Origin: Enterococcus sp. PF1-24
Lineage (GTDB): Bacteria; Bacillota; Bacilli; Lactobacillales; Enterococcaceae
Assembly (NCBI RefSeq): GCF_029893325.1
Contig: NZ_JARXWL010000014.1
Location: forward strand, 1-64,000
Length of the DNA: 64,000 nt
Direction of reading: 5' to 3'
The notes under the pieces were generated by a model. That model was not told the origin of the DNA, searched no databases, and saw only the letters and a list, made by a program, of their open reading frames with translations. A program made the translations under genes and the position numbers. Shown here piece after piece: positions 1 through 9,028 of this stretch. The first letter of the stretch is position 1; each line of letters starts with the position of its first letter.

Positions 1-20
1 CTTCTTTTTTATTTTACTAG

Positions 21-67
21 AAAAAACGCATGAAATGAACGATTTTTCGTTATTTCATGCGTTTTTT
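21..67 (-). terminator. Terminator of the rml operon
   Basis: A hairpin with a 15-plus base-pair stem (arms start AAAAAACGCATGAAAT and end with its complement, one bulged G) lies just beyond the rmlD stop codon. Both flanks are A or T runs, so it could work in both directions; the gene that it closes here is rmlD on the minus strand. Confidence 0.85.
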
Positions 68-115
68 GTTAGAGACTTTTGTCACAGCCCCTTTTTCGTT
101 TCTATAACCGGTAAA

Positions 116-949
116 TTATTTCTTCAACATCTCAGCTAACGCTGTTTGCCATGTAGGAATTTCAAAGCCTAAATCTCGGGCTTTGCTTAAATCCATCACA
201 GAATATTGTGGGCGTTTGGCTTTTTGCGGATATTCTTCAGAAGTTACTGGCAAGACATTGACCTTTGTGTCTTTTAAAATTTCTTTTGCGAAATCAAACC
301 AAGTACAGCTGTTTTCGTTAGATAAATGATAAATGCCAAATGGCGCGGCTTTTTCCATGACAAAGACCATAAATTCAGCTAAAGTTCTGGTCCAAGTAGG
401 ACGACCAAATTGATCGTTAACCACTGTTAATGTATCTCTTGTTTCTGCTAATTTTTGCATAGTAAAGACAAAATTATGACCGTAATTACCAAAGACCCAA
501 GACGTGCGGATAATATAGTAATCCTCTAAAATTTCTTGAACCACTTGTTCTCCTAATAATTTAGTACGACCATATTCACTTTGTGGGTTGGTTGCCGCAT
601 CGGTTGCGTACATGCCTTCTTTTAAAGTGCCATCAAAAACGTAGTCAGTTGAAATATAAACTAATTTTGCCCCGACAGCTTTAGCTGCTAAAGCCACGTT
701 GCGGGTGCCAGTTACGTTGATTTTTTCATCAAGCTCTTTGCCTTCATCTTCAGCTTTATCAACAGCCGTGTAAGCTGCACAGTGATAGATTAAAGTCGGT
801 TTGATTTCTTGAATCAGCGCCATGGTTGCTTCCGCATCGGTGATATCCATTTCTCCTGCATCAGTTGAAATATAGTCTAGTTTTTTTTCATCTAAAAGAT
901 GTCGTAATTCTGTACCTAATTGTCCATTACCACCAGTTAGTAAAATCAT
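116..949 (-). CDS. rmlD: dTDP-4-dehydrorhamnose reductase RmlD
   Basis: This cytoplasmic enzyme makes dTDP-L-rhamnose from dTDP-4-dehydro-L-rhamnose with NAD(P)H, the last step of the pathway. The 277-residue length is normal for the family. Visible motifs are the Rossmann GGNGQLG at residues 6-12, STDYVF at 100-105 and the catalytic YxxxK pair Y126/K130. It is the last gene of a minus-strand rmlA-rmlC-rmlB-rmlD set (epaEFGH in the E. faecalis naming). It is separated from rmlB by about 215 bases that contain a palindromic repeat element, while the other three genes are tightly packed. An AGAAGGA sequence lies about 10 bases before the ATG. Its product feeds the rhamnosyltransferases encoded from 5.5 kb onwards. 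Confidence 0.95.
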   Translation of the reverse strand: MILLTGGNGQLGTELRHLLDEKKLDYISTDAGEMDITDAEATMALIQEIKPTLIYHCAAYTAVDKAEDEGKELDEKINVTGTRNVALAAKAVGAKLVYISTDYVFDGTLKEGMYATDAATNPQSEYGRTKLLGEQVVQEILEDYYIIRTSWVFGNYGHNFVFTMQKLAETRDTLTVVNDQFGRPTWTRTLAEFMVFVMEKAAPFGIYHLSNENSCTWFDFAKEILKDTKVNVLPVTSEEYPQKAKRPQYSVMDLSKARDLGFEIPTWQTALAEMLKK

Positions 950-988
950 TTATGCCACATCCTTCTTTTCATTTAAAAATCTTCTAGC

Positions 989-1154
989 AAAAAAGAGTTG
1001 GACATAGCCGACTTCCGTTATATAAATCCCGACACACTAAGACCTTGCTCCTGCGGTCCCGTAGGTCCTCGTCGCAAGCGGATTCTTGCCTTTGACAGAA
1101 TGTTTAGCGATATTGAGATTTGACGGAAGTTAAGGGCTTAATGTCCACTCTTTT
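989..1154. repeat. MITE-like palindromic element inside the rml operon
   Basis: The gap between rmlB and rmlD holds a roughly 166-base element with imperfect terminal inverted repeats of about 30 bases (989-1018 against 1123-1154). The inner part of the arms is the perfect pair ACTTCCGT/ACGGAAGT and the outer part pairs GAGTTGGACAT with ATGTCCACTC. The core is richer in G and C than the surroundings. There is no reading frame of note and no second copy in this window. It could be a miniature transposable element or a structured RNA inside the transcript; the sequence alone does not decide. Confidence 0.6.
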
Positions 1155-1165
1155 AACAGTTAAAA

Positions 1166-2197
<1,032 letters not shown>

Positions 2198-2234
2198 TTA
2201 AATTACGCTCCTATTCTAAATGGCTAGCTACGCT

Positions 2235-2816
2235 TTAAATTTCGCCATAAACAAAATCATTTTCTGCTGCAAATTCTTTTAAAGTTGGATGTTTGCGGTC
2301 TTTTTCAGAAGTGATCGCTTTATCAATGGCAATTGGCCAATCAATTTGCAAATCTGGATCGTCAAAAGCAATGCCGCCATCCGCTTCAGCGTTGTAATAG
2401 TTATCACATTTGTATAAGAAATTAACGTTAGGGGTTAAAGTCATAAAGCCGTGAGCATAGCCTTTTGGCACCAATAATTGACGGTGATTATGCTCTGAAA
2501 GAATATAACCTTCCCATTGACCATAAGTTGGGCTACCTTTACGGATATCAACAATCACATCTAAAACAGCGCCCGTTACTACGCGAATTAATTTCGTTTG
2601 CGCAGCTTGGCCTTTTTGGAAATGTAAACCACGTAAAACACCAGCTTCGGCTGATAAAGAATGATTATCTTGAATAAAGTTAAAATCAATACCTGCTGCT
2701 TTAAAATCTTCAGCTGAATAGCTTTCAGTGAAGAAACCACGGTGATCGCCAAAAACGGCTGGTTCGATAATTTTTACATCAGTTAGTTTGGTTTCAGTTA
2801 CTTTAATTTTTCCCAT
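2235..2816 (-). CDS. rmlC: dTDP-4-dehydrorhamnose 3,5-epimerase RmlC
   Basis: This enzyme epimerises dTDP-4-keto-6-deoxyglucose at C3 and C5, the third step of dTDP-rhamnose synthesis. It is a cupin-type protein of 193 residues. The conserved FGDHRGFF segment lies near residues 22-29, and the family histidine is H65 in LRGLHFQ. VPKGYAHGF and the tyrosine-rich stretch that follows are also family features. Its ATG lies two bases after the rmlA stop codon, which suggests translational coupling. Confidence 0.96.
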   Translation of the reverse strand: MGKIKVTETKLTDVKIIEPAVFGDHRGFFTESYSAEDFKAAGIDFNFIQDNHSLSAEAGVLRGLHFQKGQAAQTKLIRVVTGAVLDVIVDIRKGSPTYGQWEGYILSEHNHRQLLVPKGYAHGFMTLTPNVNFLYKCDNYYNAEADGGIAFDDPDLQIDWPIAIDKAITSEKDRKHPTLKEFAAENDFVYGEI

Positions 2817-2818
2817 GT

Positions 2819-3688
2819 TTATGCTTCTCCTACTAAGTGAATTAAATATTGGCCATAGGCATTTTTCTTCAAAGGCTCAGCTAAAGTTAGCACTTCTTCT
2901 TTGCCAATGTAGCCCATGCGATAAGCAATTTCTTCTAAACAAGCGACTTTTAAGTTTTGACGCTTTTCAATCGTTTCAATAAAAGTTGACGCTTCTAATA
3001 ATGATTCATGGGTGCCGGTATCTAACCAAGCAAAGCCACGGCCCATCACTTCAACTGATAAATCGCCACGTTCTAAATAAACTTTATTAACGTCAGTGAT
3101 TTCTAATTCGCCACGATCAGAAGGTTTGATATTTTTAGCGATTTCCACGACATCATTATCGTAGAAATATAAACCCGTTACAGCATAGCTAGATTTTGGT
3201 TGGGCTGGTTTTTCTTCAATAGATAAAGCTTGCATATTTTCGTCAAATTCAACTACACCAAAACGTTCTGGATCGTTAACGTGGTAACCAAAAACAGTTG
3301 CGCCAGTCGATTTACTAGCTGCGCGTTGTAACATTTTTGATAAGCCCCCACCGTAATAAATATTATCTCCCAACACTAAGCAGACGCTGTCAGAACCGAT
3401 AAATTCTTCACCGATAATAAAGGCTTGCGCCAATCCATCAGGGCTTGCTTGCACAGCATATTCAATATGAATCCCTAATTCATGACCATCACCAAATAAT
3501 TGTTCGAATCTTGGCGTATCTTCTGGTGTTGAAATAATCAAAATGTCTTTAATTCCCGCCAACATTAAAGTTGACATTGGATAATAAATCATTGGTTTGT
3601 CATAAACCGGCATTAATTGTTTAGATGTTGCTTTCGTTAGTGGATATAAACGCGTTCCTGATCCACCTGCAAGAATAATTCCCTTCAT
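2819..3688 (-). CDS. rmlA: Glucose-1-phosphate thymidylyltransferase RmlA
   Basis: This enzyme makes dTDP-glucose from dTTP and glucose-1-phosphate, the entry step of dTDP-rhamnose synthesis. The nucleotidyltransferase signature [13 protein letters not shown] begins at residue 6 and is followed by [15 protein letters not shown]. The length of 289 is standard. It is the first gene of the rmlACBD operon, transcribed from an extended -10 promoter about 95 bases upstream. The gene order A-C-B-D matches the enterococcal epaE-H block. Confidence 0.97.
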   Translation of the reverse strand: MKGIILAGGSGTRLYPLTKATSKQLMPVYDKPMIYYPMSTLMLAGIKDILIISTPEDTPRFEQLFGDGHELGIHIEYAVQASPDGLAQAFIIGEEFIGSDSVCLVLGDNIYYGGGLSKMLQRAASKSTGATVFGYHVNDPERFGVVEFDENMQALSIEEKPAQPKSSYAVTGLYFYDNDVVEIAKNIKPSDRGELEITDVNKVYLERGDLSVEVMGRGFAWLDTGTHESLLEASTFIETIEKRQNLKVACLEEIAYRMGYIGKEEVLTLAEPLKKNAYGQYLIHLVGEA

Positions 3689-3782
3689 ATAAGAAACCTC
3701 AATTCATTTATTTTTTCGCAAATTTTATTTGCTTATTTATTTCATGATAAAGATAAAAACTTAAAGTGATTATCGACAATAA

Positions 3783-3811
3783 ATTATAGCATACCTTCAA
3801 AAAGATAAAAA
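3783..3811 (-). promoter_or_regulatory. Promoter of rmlACBD
   Basis: On the minus strand the sequence reads TGCTATAAT, a consensus extended -10 (TATAAT at 3783-3788). The -35 region is poor (TTTTTA at 17-base spacing), as is common when TGN is present. The distance to the rmlA ATG is about 95 bases. A 12-base-pair inverted repeat directly abuts the -35 region. Confidence 0.65.
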
Positions 3812-3840
3812 GCTATGTTACAAAGACTTAACATAGCTTT
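3801..3840 (-). terminator. Inverted repeat next to the rmlA promoter, possible terminator or operator
   Basis: The arms AAAGCTATGTTA and TAACATAGCTTT form a perfect 12-base-pair stem with an 8-base loop. On the minus strand it is followed by CTTTTTATCTTTTT, which fits a terminator backing up the one just after epaA. Its overlap with the rmlA -35 region also allows a role as a protein-binding site. Confidence 0.5.
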
Positions 3841-3920
3841 AATGATTAGTCATTAGTAAGAAAGCCGATTTAACGCTGAAAATAACAACTGTTTTTAATT
3901 ATAAGCAGGCTTATTATGAC

Positions 3921-3964
3921 AAAAAAATAGCTCGCCGCCACCAATAGCAGTGGCATTGAGCTAA
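3921..3964 (-). terminator. Terminator after the epaA-like gene
   Basis: A hairpin pairs TAGCTC and GCCAC with GTGGC and GAGCTA, followed on the minus strand by seven T residues. It starts within about five bases of the stop codon of the WecA-like gene and separates it from the rml operon. Confidence 0.8.
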
Positions 3965-3968
3965 AAAT

Positions 3969-5093
3969 TTATTTTTTCTTCAACCAGCGTTTCTTCTGTT
4001 CTTCACGGAATTCTTTATTACCAAAAACTTTGAAAACATACATTAACGGCTGTCGATTAGGCCCCATTAAGCCAATTAACTCTACAAAAAGCTCTAAACC
4101 GACTAAGACTAAAACAAAGAGCAACACTGTTGACCAAACTGAATGATTATAACTTAAAATCAAAGCGACGAAAGAAAAGATTAAAGCTAAGCCGTAAATC
4201 GTTAAAACCGCCCCTTTATGAGTAAAACCTAGGGAAATTAAGCGATGATGCAAATGCATTTTATCAGCAGAATAAATTGGCCGATTGCTTAAAAAACGAC
4301 GAATAATCGCATAAACGGTATCAGTAATCGGTACGCCCATAATTAACATTGGCGTAATCAAACTGATAATTGTGGCATTTTTTAAACCTTGTAATGATAA
4401 AACCGAAATCATAAAACCTAAAAATAGCGCTCCAGTATCCCCCAAATAGATCTTGGCAGGATGGAAATTATAAGGAAAAAAGCCAATAATTGCCGCAATT
4501 AAAACGAAAATAATAATTGCCACATAAAAATTAGCGGCAGTTAGAAAGAAATAACCTATCACGCCAATCGTAAATAAGGCAATAATTGAAACCCCAGAAG
4601 CTAAGCCATCCAAGCCATCAATAAAATTCAGAGAATTAGTAATCGCCACAATCCACAAAATAGTTAAGGGAAATGATAGAAAACGCAAATCAAGAAAACC
4701 GACAATTGGTAAAGTGATACTATCAAAATGCACCCCTGCCACAAAATAAATCTCACAAGCTGCAATTAAAATCCCAGCCATTTTTTTCAGTGGAGATAGT
4801 TCTTTGACATCATCAATTATCCCAGTAATAACGATAATCAACGCCCCTAATAATAAAGGTAGTAATTTACTTTTAGGAATTAAATCATCAAATAAAATTA
4901 AAGTCGAAAAAGCAAAAGCACAAAAAATTGCCAAACCACCCATCGTTGGCATAATTTTTTTATTAATTCTTCTAGGACCCGGTACATCAACCGCCCCAAT
5001 TCTAAAAGCTAATAGTTTAACTAAGGGCGTTAATATCAGTGAAATAAACACGGTAATAATCAACCGCACAATCACAGTAACCATAGTATGCAT
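3969..5093 (-). CDS. epaA: Undecaprenyl-phosphate GlcNAc-1-phosphate transferase (WecA/TagO/EpaA type)
   Basis: This polytopic membrane enzyme transfers GlcNAc-1-phosphate from UDP-GlcNAc to undecaprenyl phosphate and so starts a lipid-linked wall polysaccharide. The 374-residue protein has about ten or eleven hydrophobic segments and the family motifs: the IIDDVKEL aspartate pair, NSLNFIDGLDGLASG, YLGDTGALFLGF and the HLHHRL histidine cluster. In E. faecalis the equivalent gene opens the epa locus and is followed by epaBCD and the rml genes. Here it points towards the rml block and away from the glycosyltransferases, so the locus is rearranged relative to that layout (inference). The start at 5093 has GAGAG about 8 bases upstream; an internal ATG four codons in is an alternative. 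Confidence 0.9.
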   Translation of the reverse strand: MHTMVTVIVRLIITVFISLILTPLVKLLAFRIGAVDVPGPRRINKKIMPTMGGLAIFCAFAFSTLILFDDLIPKSKLLPLLLGALIIVITGIIDDVKELSPLKKMAGILIAACEIYFVAGVHFDSITLPIVGFLDLRFLSFPLTILWIVAITNSLNFIDGLDGLASGVSIIALFTIGVIGYFFLTAANFYVAIIIFVLIAAIIGFFPYNFHPAKIYLGDTGALFLGFMISVLSLQGLKNATIISLITPMLIMGVPITDTVYAIIRRFLSNRPIYSADKMHLHHRLISLGFTHKGAVLTIYGLALIFSFVALILSYNHSVWSTVLLFVLVLVGLELFVELIGLMGPNRQPLMYVFKVFGNKEFREEQKKRWLKKK

Positions 5094-5159
5094 AAAGGCA
5101 TCTCTCTTTCATTCAAAATCAAGTAAAGCATATCATCAATAACACATTTCTACAAGACT

Positions 5160-5283
5160 AAAAAGCGGAAGGCGTTTGCTCAACTCCCGAGTAAAATGCA
5201 TAAAAAAATATTAGCGGTGTTCTATACCGCGGATTTGTTTATCATTTTATCGAACGGAGTTAACGCCTGCAGCTGGATTACCT
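5160..5283 (+). repeat. Dispersed intergenic repeat, copy 1
   Basis: This block begins AAAAGCGGAAGG, contains CCCGAGTAAAATGCA and a hairpin GCGGT (5214-5218) with ACCGC (5226-5230), and ends with a segment like the tail of the copy at 59.1 kb. It is diverged from the other copies, but the hairpin is kept by paired changes. It lies with copy 2 in the 440-base gap between the divergent epaA-like and epaB-like genes, which otherwise holds only a candidate promoter near 5450-5478. Confidence 0.6.
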
Positions 5284-5370
5284 AAAAAGTGGAACAAGCT
5301 GGTCAGCCCCCGAGTAAAGTGCAAGAATAAATTGTAGTGGCGTTTTCTGCCGTGAATTTCATTTATTATT
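5284..5370 (+). repeat. Dispersed intergenic repeat, copy 2 (shorter)
   Basis: This copy starts AAAAAGTGGAAC and shares CCCGAGTAAAGTGCA and the segment AGTGGCGTTTTCTGCC with the reverse complement of the copy at 59069-59223. The small hairpin GTGGC/GCCGT remains pairable through G-T wobbles. It follows copy 1 directly in the same direction and lacks the tail seen in copies 1 and 3. Confidence 0.65.
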
Positions 5371-5449
5371 TTTCCAGTAAGATTAACAAATCCAAAACTC
5401 TCATTCCTTTTTTATTAAGAAAGGGATAAATAATCTTGGGAGATTGATT

Positions 5450-5478
5450 TTTCACTGGTTTTTCAGTAGTATTATACT
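5450..5478 (+). promoter_or_regulatory. Candidate promoter of the plus-strand glycosyltransferase operon
   Basis: TATACT at 5473-5478 is a good -10 box. At 17-base spacing the -35 is only TTTCAC. It is about 55 bases before the proposed start of the first glycosyltransferase and is the best candidate in this gap. Confidence 0.35.
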
Positions 5479-5533
5479 GATATTCAAAAAATTTAAAATT
5501 CATTGAATTTATATATAAATTAAGGGGCGACCT

Positions 5534-6322
5534 ATTATTAAATCCATCGCGATTAGTATTGTTACTCACAACAGTAGTGAGGCAATTCAAACTATAGAGA
5601 ATTTGAAACAGGAAATTCTGCCGAACTTTCCGGCTGAACTTTTCATCTTTGATAATCACTCTAGTCCAGATTTTCAAAGACAATTAGCAGAAATAGCCAC
5701 TGAGCAGATTCATGTGACTTATCATTCAGAAAATAAAGGCTTTGGTTTTGGCCATAATTACAATGCCCAATTAACTAAAAGCACTTATTTTTTGATTTGT
5801 AATCCTGATATTTTAGTAGAAAAACAAGCGTTTCAACAGCTATTGACTTATTTAGAAAGTCAGTCAGATACCGCTTTAGTGGCACCAAAAGTGCTTTATC
5901 CTGACGGGGAAACCCAATATTTATTGCGCCAACGCTTAACGGTTTTCGATTATGCTTTGCGCTTTGTACCTTTTGGTTTTGTGAAAAAACTATTTAATCG
6001 GCGTTTGACTCGTTTTGAATGTCGAGAATTGACGGACCAAAACACGATTCAAGAAATTCCCTTTGTTTCCGGTTGTTTTATGCTTTATCGTAAAAGTGAT
6101 TTTGATGCAATTGACGGCTTTGATGAGAATTTCTTTATGTATTTTGAAGATAATGATATTTGTCAAAAAACCCGCCAAGCTGGCAAAAAAATCGTTTATT
6201 TTCCAGAAGCCAGCATTGTTCATTTTTATGCTCGTGATTCTCATAAAAGTAAAACAGCTTTCACCATTTTTATGAAATCAATGAAAACTTATTTTAACAA
6301 ATGGGGTTGGCAACTTTTTTAA
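5534..6322 (+). CDS. epaB: GT2 rhamnosyltransferase-like protein (EpaB/WbbL type), apparent ATT start
   Basis: This GT-A glycosyltransferase probably adds rhamnose early in wall polysaccharide assembly at the inner membrane face. The nucleotide-binding strand IAISIVTHNS, the NKGFGFGHNYN segment, FLICNPDIL (DxD position) and FVSGCFMLYRKSDF followed by FDENFFMYFEDNDIC are typical of the WbbL-like GT2 group. The first ATG/GTG/TTG available is a TTG at 5603, but starting there removes the whole first strand. The frame stays open and GT2-like back to ATT codons at 5534 and 5537, preceded by AAGGGG at 5522-5526 at a normal distance. I therefore extend it to ATT 5534 (262 residues). An ATT start is rare, so a sequence error or recent loss of ATG is possible. 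The operon continues with two more GT2 genes. Confidence 0.8.
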   Translation: MIKSIAISIVTHNSSEAIQTIENLKQEILPNFPAELFIFDNHSSPDFQRQLAEIATEQIHVTYHSENKGFGFGHNYNAQLTKSTYFLICNPDILVEKQAFQQLLTYLESQSDTALVAPKVLYPDGETQYLLRQRLTVFDYALRFVPFGFVKKLFNRRLTRFECRELTDQNTIQEIPFVSGCFMLYRKSDFDAIDGFDENFFMYFEDNDICQKTRQAGKKIVYFPEASIVHFYARDSHKSKTAFTIFMKSMKTYFNKWGWQLF

Positions 6323-6356
6323 ACAACCTACCTAAAAGGAGAAAAGGACTGTTTAT

Positions 6357-7175
6357 ATGCAGAAAATCACCTTGATTTTAGTGATTTACCAAGAGAAAAT
6401 TGCTCAGCTGCCAATCTTTTCTTTATTAACAGCGATTGCGAATCAAAACCGATTTCAAGTTATTCTTTATGATAACAGCCCAACGGCTCAGGAAAATCCT
6501 TTATCAGCAGAGAATATTACTTATTTTCACGATGCTAGCAATCCTGGTTTAGCGAAAGCTTATAATTATGGGTGGCATAAAGCCCAAGCAAATCACTCCA
6601 ACGCTTTATTGTTATTAGATGATGATACGGAAATTTCGCTAAATTATTTGGAAAAATTAATGAAAATTGAGCTTACTGCTGATTTAGGTGCTATTGTGCC
6701 GTTGATTTTTGCCGAAGAAACACAAATTTCACCAGTTGCGGCTGAAGATTATATTAGCAGCAATCATCAAAATTTATCTGCGGGTAAAACTAGCCAGCGT
6801 TTAATGGCGATTAACTCGGGGGCTTGTATTCCCCTTGCTGTTTTGAATCAGATTGGTGGTTTTAATGAAGCTTTTCCTTTAGATTTTTTAGACCACTGGT
6901 TTTTCTGGCGACTTTATCAAGAAAAATTAGCTGTGGAAATTTTAGACGAAAAATTGCAACATCAATTATCCGTTTTAGATTATCAGCAAGTTTCCCCACA
7001 GCGCTATTTAAGTATTGTAATGGCTGAAAATTTATACTATCGCGAATACGAAACAACTCTGCAAAAAAGACATCGCCAGCAATTATTTTTACGCTTATTA
7101 AAACAGTTTTTATTAGTTAAAAATCGTAAAATTTGGCGAATTACTTGGCAAGAATTAACGAAAAAAACGAAATGA
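6357..7175 (+). CDS. epaC: GT2 family glycosyltransferase (EpaC-like)
   Basis: This is a 272-residue GT-A fold glycosyltransferase acting on polysaccharide precursors. It begins ITLILVIYQEK, then shows VILYDNSPT, NPGLAKAYNYG and the metal-binding LLLLDDDTE, followed by INSGACIPLAVLNQIGGFNEAF. AAAAGGAG precedes the ATG and the gap from the upstream GT gene is 34 bases. The donor sugar is not evident from sequence; the neighbouring rml genes suggest rhamnose. The symbol rests on position and family rather than on alignment. Confidence 0.75.
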   Translation: MQKITLILVIYQEKIAQLPIFSLLTAIANQNRFQVILYDNSPTAQENPLSAENITYFHDASNPGLAKAYNYGWHKAQANHSNALLLLDDDTEISLNYLEKLMKIELTADLGAIVPLIFAEETQISPVAAEDYISSNHQNLSAGKTSQRLMAINSGACIPLAVLNQIGGFNEAFPLDFLDHWFFWRLYQEKLAVEILDEKLQHQLSVLDYQQVSPQRYLSIVMAENLYYREYETTLQKRHRQQLFLRLLKQFLLVKNRKIWRITWQELTKKTK

Positions 7176-7188
7176 GGTTGGCTTTGCC

Positions 7189-7926
7189 ATGATTTCTGTT
7201 TGTTTGGCGACCTATAATGGCGCCCAATTTATTGAAAAACAGTTACGCTCAATTTTAGCTCAGCTAACTGCTACAGATGAAGTAATTATTGTTGATGACA
7301 ACTCAACGGATCAAACGTTAACGATTATCAAAGCGTTGCAACAAGATTATTCAGCCAGTGTTAACATCTATCAAAATAAAAAAAATCTTGGCCCGATTGC
7401 TTCTTTTGAAAAAGCCTTAACTTTAACGAAAGGTGACTATATTTTTTTCAGCGACCAAGACGATCAGTGGTTTCCTGAAAAAGTAGCCAGCGCTTTAGCG
7501 GCTTTTCAAAAAGATAACAGCGACTTATTTCTCCACGATGGTGTGGTCATTGGGCCACAAGGTGAAGAATTAGATGCTTCATGGAATCACTACCACCATA
7601 ATCAAGTACAGCAAGGACTCTTAGGAAATCTTAAAAAAAATGCTTATACAGGAGCGATGATGGCAATTTCTCGGCGATTAGCCGATGCCAGTTTGCCTTT
7701 TCCGGCAAAAATTGAAATGCACGATCAATGGTTTTTCCTAGTTGCTAAGAAACGCAATTTTAAAATCACTATCTCTGAAAAAGCTTTAATGAACTATGTG
7801 CGCCACGGCAATAATGTCACGGGCATGCACAAACGCCCGCTAACACAACAACTCCTTGGCCGCCTACAAATGTTAAAAGCTTACTTGTTTTATTCAGCTA
7901 AAGAAAAAAACAACAAGTTAGGTTAA
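7189..7926 (+). CDS. epaD: GT2 family glycosyltransferase (EpaD-like)
   Basis: This 245-residue GT2 enzyme opens with ISVCLATYNGAQFI and has VIIVDDNSTD, KNLGPIASFEKAL and the DxD region FFSDQDDQW, all standard for GT-A rhamnosyltransferase-like proteins. A late MHDQWFFLVA segment fits the acceptor-side base. The gap to the upstream gene is 13 bases and a GAGG site precedes the ATG, so it belongs to the epaBC operon. Sugar specificity is inferred only from the rhamnose context. Confidence 0.75.
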   Translation: MISVCLATYNGAQFIEKQLRSILAQLTATDEVIIVDDNSTDQTLTIIKALQQDYSASVNIYQNKKNLGPIASFEKALTLTKGDYIFFSDQDDQWFPEKVASALAAFQKDNSDLFLHDGVVIGPQGEELDASWNHYHHNQVQQGLLGNLKKNAYTGAMMAISRRLADASLPFPAKIEMHDQWFFLVAKKRNFKITISEKALMNYVRHGNNVTGMHKRPLTQQLLGRLQMLKAYLFYSAKEKNNKLG

Positions 7927-7962
7927 TTTATAATAATTTTACCAATTTTTAAACTTATCCAT

Positions 7963-7986
7963 AAAGCTTGTCTGACAAGCTCTTTT
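7963..7986 (+). terminator. Short stem-loop after the epaD-like gene, weak terminator
   Basis: AGCTTGT and ACAAGCT form a 7-base-pair stem with a 3-base loop, followed by CTTTTT. It would partly close the upstream three-gene operon before the exporter genes. Confidence 0.5.
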
Positions 7987-8029
7987 TAAAGTTAAAAAAA
8001 AGCTTATTGAATCTTAATAAGAACCTTTC

Positions 8030-8058
8030 TTGCTTTTACATGGCTGTTTCTGTAAAAT
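8030..8058 (+). promoter_or_regulatory. Promoter of the polysaccharide exporter operon
   Basis: TTGCTT (8030-8035) and TAAAAT (8053-8058) are separated by 17 bases. It lies about 80 bases before the permease start in a 210-base gap, downstream of a short stem-loop. Confidence 0.55.
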
Positions 8059-8138
8059 TGGTGTGTTAATCTATTTTATATAGAAAATGTTTTAATAAAT
8101 AAGAAAAAAAGTTATCGCTTTTGAAAGGAACTCAATTT

Positions 8139-8945
8139 ATGTTTACTGAATTAAAAACGTTTGTTAAAGAAATTTATCAAAATAAACGGTTACTGTTACA
8201 ATTTTCATTTAATGATTTTAGATCTCGTTATGCTGGTTCAACTTTAGGGATGTTTTGGGCCTTTGCCAACCCAGTTGTAACGGTAGTTACTTACTGGTTT
8301 GTTTTCGGTATGGTTTTCAAAAACCCCAATCAAGAATATCCGCAAATTGTTTTGTTACTAACTGGTTTGGTGCCTTGGTTCTATTTTTCTGATGTTCTTG
8401 GCTCAGGAACTGGCGTTTACCGCGAGTATAGCTATTTAGTAAAAAAAGTCGTCTTTAACATTCGGATATTACCGACGGCTAAACTTATTTCTAATTTGTA
8501 TATTCATGGCTTTTTCGTAGTTATCGCTTTAGGCGTAACGATTAGTCAAGGCTTTATGCCAACGTTACAAATTTTACAAATTTTCTACTATCTATTTTGT
8601 TTAATGATGTTTTTAACTGGTTTAACTTGGATTACTTCTTCTATCCAACCCTTCTTGCCAGATATTAACCAATTTATTGCGATTATTATGCAAGCTTTAA
8701 TGTGGGGCACGCCAGTTTTATGGGATATTAGCAGCTTTGCTAACCACCCAACGATTTTGTTCTTACTGAAATTTAATCCACTATATTATGTGGTTCAAGG
8801 TTACCGCTCAGCTTTCTTAAATCAAGGTTGGTTCTGGGAGCATTGGGCATTAACAGCTTATTTCTGGGGCGTTACTTTCATCTTATTAATAGTAGGCAGC
8901 TTAATGTTCAAACGCCTGCGCCCACACTTCTCAGATGTATTATAA
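8139..8945 (+). CDS. epaL: ABC-2 type polysaccharide exporter permease (RgpC/TagG/EpaL type)
   Basis: This integral membrane subunit exports lipid-linked wall polysaccharide together with the ATPase encoded next. It has six hydrophobic segments, and the cytoplasmic N-terminal part FNDFRSRYAGSTLGMFWAF is characteristic of the TagG/RgpC family. The start is placed at ATG 8139 because GAAAGGAA lies directly upstream; a TTG at 8121 falls within that same stretch and lacks a site of its own. The length from 8139 is 268 residues, normal for the family. About 80 bases separate it from the ATPase gene. Confidence 0.9.
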   Translation: MFTELKTFVKEIYQNKRLLLQFSFNDFRSRYAGSTLGMFWAFANPVVTVVTYWFVFGMVFKNPNQEYPQIVLLLTGLVPWFYFSDVLGSGTGVYREYSYLVKKVVFNIRILPTAKLISNLYIHGFFVVIALGVTISQGFMPTLQILQIFYYLFCLMMFLTGLTWITSSIQPFLPDINQFIAIIMQALMWGTPVLWDISSFANHPTILFLLKFNPLYYVVQGYRSAFLNQGWFWEHWALTAYFWGVTFILLIVGSLMFKRLRPHFSDVL

Positions 8946-9028
8946 AAAAATAAATACCTTAATATAAGAACGCAAGGCTTGAAACTAAAAATTTATAGTT
9001 CTTCCTTTGCATAAACAAGGAGCTTTTT

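Noticed and set aside
4804-5142. Plus-strand frame opposite the WecA-like gene
   Set aside because: Hydrophobic shadow of a membrane protein gene whose own frame has all WecA/TagO motifs.
5366-5683. Minus-strand frame of 105 codons upstream of and overlapping the first plus-strand glycosyltransferase
   Set aside because: It has no family resemblance and lies over the conserved GT2 N-terminus and the promoter region.
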